The notes below the pieces were generated by a model. It was not told the DNA's origin. It searched no databases and saw nothing but the letters and a program-made list of their open reading frames with translations. Positions 7,801 to 9,788 of a stretch of 9,788 nt of DNA are shown here, one piece after another. A program made the translations under genes and the position numbers. This stretch comes from Desulfuromonadales bacterium (GTDB taxonomy: Bacteria > Desulfobacterota > Desulfuromonadia > Desulfuromonadales > BM103): contig DAOWJU010000061.1 in NCBI GenBank assembly GCA_030640215.1, positions 1-9,788 of the forward strand, written 5' to 3'. How positions within the stretch are numbered: the first letter of the stretch is position 1; every line of letters begins with the position of its first letter.

Positions 7801-7856
7801 GACTGTTACGTAAAAGCTTAATCTAACAGAGTTTGTTTATAGGAGAACCGAAGGAA

Positions 7857-9524
7857 ATGACCCAGAAACGCAGTAGTGCCATTACTCAGGGATTTGAACG
7901 CACACCTCATCGTGCTCTGCTGAAAGGAACCGGTGTTCCGCAGCAACAAATGGACAAACCTTTTATCGGTATTGCCTCTTCTTTCACGGATTTAATTCCT
8001 GGACACACAGGTATGCGTGACTTGGAGCGATTTATCGAAAAAGGCATCCATACTGGTGGCGGACATGCTTTTATTTTTGGTATCCCTGGTGTCTGTGACG
8101 GCATCGCCATGGGGCATCGTGGCATGCACTACTCGTTACCAACCCGTGAGTTGATTGCTGACATGGTCGAGTCGGTTGCTGAAGCACATCGTCTTGACGG
8201 CCTCGTACTGTTGACCAACTGCGACAAGATTACCCCGGGTATGCTGATGGCTGCTGCTCGTCTCGATATTCCCTGTATTGTCGTGACAGCCGGGCCAATG
8301 ATGACCGGTTCCGGCGGCGCTGGACGTAAGTTCTCTTTTGTGACTGATACCTTCGAAGCCATGGGTAAGTATAAAGCCGGTGTTATGGATGAGCAGGAGT
8401 TGATGGTTTGTGAAGATAAGGCTTGTCCAACGGCTGGTTCTTGTCAGGGACTCTTTACTGCGAACACCATGGCGATTCTTACGGAAACCCTTGGCATGAG
8501 CCTGGTAGGTTGTGGCACAGCATTGGCGGTTTCCTCCTTGAAACGGCGGATTGCTTTTGCCAGTGGCGAGCGCATTGTTGAACTGGTCCAAGAACAGATT
8601 ACCCCCCGGCAAATTATGACGCGCGCGGCCTTTGAAAATGCCATTCGCGTGGATCTTGCTCTCGGTGGCTCCAGCAACACGGTTCTGCACCTTTTGTCGA
8701 TTGCCCGTGAGGCTGGGATTGATCTGCCTCTGGAGGAATTCGATCGGCTTGGGCGTGAGACTCCTCAACTGGCATCCATGAACCCGGGTGGCAAGCATTT
8801 TATGGAAGATCTTGATACGGCTGGTGGTGTTCCCGGTGTTCTTTATCAATTACGTGATCTAATTAATGATAACCCAACTCTGACTGGCCCATCAGTTAAA
8901 GAAATTGTGGCGAGTATTGCCAGCGTCGATGAAGAAGTGATTCATTCGGTGGAGAACCCCGTACGTGCCGAAGGTGGCCTGGCTGTTCTTTTCGGCAATC
9001 TTGCTCCCCTTGGCTCTGTGGTGAAACAATCCGGCGTTTCTGAAAAGATGATGATCTTCGAAGGCCGTGCCCGCTGCTTTGATTCGGAAGAAGGTGCCAT
9101 GGAGGCACTTATGGGTGGGCAGATCGTTGCAGGTGATCTGGTGGTGATTCGTTACGAGGGCCCCAAAGGTGGCCCCGGAATGCGGGAGATGCTTGCCCCG
9201 ACTGCGACTCTGATGGGTCTCGGTCTGGGCGACAGTGTCGCACTGATCACCGATGGACGTTTCTCCGGTGGAACACGAGGCCCCTGTGTTGGGCATATTT
9301 CTCCCGAGGCAGCCGAGGGTGGACCAATTGCACTGATTGAAGAAGGTGATCTGATCAAGCTCGATATTCCGAACCGCAAGCTTGAACTACTGGTTGAAGA
9401 GGAAGAGCTTGTTCGTCGCAAGGCTGCTTGGCAGGCTCCTGAAGCCAAGATCAAAACAGGCTGGTTGGCCCGTTACGCAAAGGTTGTAACCTCGGCCAAC
9501 ACCGGCGCTGTCTGTGAGGCGTAA
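7857..9524 (+). CDS. ilvD: Dihydroxyacid dehydratase
   Basis: IlvD dehydrates 2,3-dihydroxyisovalerate and 2,3-dihydroxy-3-methylvalerate to the 2-keto acids that become valine (then leucine) and isoleucine. It is a cytosolic iron-sulfur and magnesium enzyme. The 555-residue product has [22 protein letters not shown] (78-99), NCDKITPGM (121-129) with likely cluster ligand Cys122, and CPTAGSC (190-196). It also has [10 protein letters not shown] (270-279), [12 protein letters not shown] (431-442) and [11 protein letters not shown] (465-475) with the expected catalytic Ser470. At 48-50 it has PGH, as in E. coli IlvD, not the PCN found in plant and mycobacterial [2Fe-2S] enzymes, so an oxygen-sensitive [4Fe-4S] cluster is likely (inference). 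The start is ATG 7857 with AGGAG at 7841-7845 and AAGGA at 7851-7855. A TTG at 7833 would precede these sites. ilvB follows after 58 bases. Confidence 0.97.
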   Translation: MTQKRSSAITQGFERTPHRALLKGTGVPQQQMDKPFIGIASSFTDLIPGHTGMRDLERFIEKGIHTGGGHAFIFGIPGVCDGIAMGHRGMHYSLPTRELIADMVESVAEAHRLDGLVLLTNCDKITPGMLMAAARLDIPCIVVTAGPMMTGSGGAGRKFSFVTDTFEAMGKYKAGVMDEQELMVCEDKACPTAGSCQGLFTANTMAILTETLGMSLVGCGTALAVSSLKRRIAFASGERIVELVQEQITPRQIMTRAAFENAIRVDLALGGSSNTVLHLLSIAREAGIDLPLEEFDRLGRETPQLASMNPGGKHFMEDLDTAGGVPGVLYQLRDLINDNPTLTGPSVKEIVASIASVDEEVIHSVENPVRAEGGLAVLFGNLAPLGSVVKQSGVSEKMMIFEGRARCFDSEEGAMEALMGGQIVAGDLVVIRYEGPKGGPGMREMLAPTATLMGLGLGDSVALITDGRFSGGTRGPCVGHISPEAAEGGPIALIEEGDLIKLDIPNRKLELLVEEEELVRRKAAWQAPEAKIKTGWLARYAKVVTSANTGAVCEA

Positions 9525-9543
9525 AGTGTAGCAATTTACAATT

Positions 9544-9565
9544 CGTATTGCTGGCCAGCAATACG
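9544..9565 (+). promoter_or_regulatory. Perfect 22-base palindrome between ilvD and ilvB
   Basis: CGTATTGCTGG (9544-9554) is followed with no spacer by its exact reverse complement CCAGCAATACG (9555-9565). It begins 20 bases after the ilvD stop and ends 17 bases before the ilvB GTG, just upstream of the ribosome site AAGGAG (9569-9574). It could be a dimeric repressor or activator operator, or an RNA hairpin next to the ilvB ribosome site. There is no T tract, so it is not an ordinary intrinsic terminator. The symmetry is directly visible; the role is inferred. Confidence 0.75.
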
Positions 9566-9582
9566 GTGAAGGAGACAAGACA

Positions 9583-9788
9583 GTGAAATTGACTGGTTCA
9601 AAAATTCTTTTAGAGAGCCTGATCCTTGAAGGCGTGGAAACTATTTTTGGTTATCCCGGTGGTACCGTCATCAATATCTACGATGATCTCATGGACTCTT
9701 CTATCAAGCATATCCTGACACGCCATGAGCAGGCTGCTGTACATGCTGCTGATGGCTATGCCCGTGCAACCGGCAAGGTCGGTGTCGC
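9583..9788 (+). CDS. ilvB: Acetolactate synthase large (catalytic) subunit, N-terminal part (3' partial)
   Basis: IlvB condenses two pyruvates, or pyruvate and 2-ketobutyrate, using thiamine diphosphate, as the first common step of valine, leucine and isoleucine synthesis. Sixty-eight codons are visible before the window ends. They cover the start of the ThDP-binding pyrimidine domain: [34 protein letters not shown] (28-42) and [22 protein letters not shown] (about 53-67 onward). The Glu of RHEQ is the conserved catalytic residue that activates ThDP. The start is GTG 9583 with AAGGAG (9569-9574) eight bases upstream. Together with ilvD it suggests an ilvD-ilvB-(ilvN-ilvC) operon; the later genes are outside the window. 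Other ThDP enzymes such as glyoxylate carboligase share the fold, but the ilvD neighbour favours IlvB. Confidence 0.93.
   Translation, partial: MKLTGSKILLESLILEGVETIFGYPGGTVINIYDDLMDSSIKHILTRHEQAAVHAADGYARATGKVGV

Noticed and set aside
7745..7813. 22-codon open frame upstream of ilvD as a branched-chain leader peptide
   Set aside because: It has only a few Val, Leu and Ile codons and no run of them. There is no ribosome site, and it overlaps the predicted ilvD promoter, so it would not be transcribed from it.
7701..7856. Riboswitch or T-box upstream of ilvD
   Set aside because: I see no T-box sequence, no specifier-like stem and no terminator/antiterminator pair. The gap is too short and unstructured by eye for a known class.
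8136..8849. Long open frame on the minus strand (237 codons) opposite ilvD
   Set aside because: The + strand here encodes conserved IlvD motifs (NCDK, CPTAGSC, GGSSNT). The antisense product resembles no family and has no start context.
9535..9563. TTTACA before ilvB as a -35 box for an internal promoter
   Set aside because: No reasonable -10 hexamer lies 16-18 bases downstream; that position falls in the palindrome with a poor match.

Overview
The window is a conserved chromosomal housekeeping region carrying twelve genes, all on the + strand. The gene order rpsB-tsf-pyrH-frr-uppS-cdsA-dxr-rseP-tsaB is widespread in Gram-negative bacteria. With G+C near one half by eye, the 73-residue DUF465 gene and the ilvD-ilvB pair downstream, it suggests a deltaproteobacterium of the Desulfuromonadales type (Desulfuromonas/Pelobacter-like). 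That placement is inferred from protein character and synteny, not from a database search. I see no mobile element, tRNA, rRNA, CRISPR array or defence system.

Region 1 (1-2509) is the translation and nucleotide block. It holds the 3' end of rpsB, whose product ends in six perfect copies of a 12-base repeat (Ala-Glu-Lys-Pro). A hairpin with a T tract follows, then tsf (EF-Ts), pyrH (UMP kinase) and frr (ribosome recycling factor). A strong intrinsic terminator after frr closes the block.

Region 2 (about 2531-7347) is an envelope and isoprenoid block. uppS makes undecaprenyl diphosphate, cdsA makes CDP-diacylglycerol, dxr commits carbon to the MEP isoprenoid pathway that feeds UppS, and rseP is a site-2 intramembrane protease. 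tsaB, a tRNA t6A-modification factor, ends the run. The junctions overlap or nearly touch (ATTAA, ATGA, GTGA, then a one-base gap), which points to one translationally coupled transcript. cdsA appears to start at a rare ATT codon.

Region 3 (7344-7700) is a stand-alone small gene of the DUF465/YdcH family. It has its own consensus-like promoter, whose -35 box overlaps the tsaB stop codon, and its own strong terminator.

Region 4 (7701-9788) is branched-chain amino acid synthesis: ilvD (dihydroxyacid dehydratase) behind a plausible promoter, then a perfect 22-base palindrome, then the first 68 codons of ilvB (acetolactate synthase large subunit), cut by the window edge.

Most of the window is ordinary. 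The points most worth checking are the S2 repeat tail, the ATT start of cdsA, the ilvD-ilvB palindrome and the isolated DUF465 transcription unit. I found no convincing undescribed multi-gene system.
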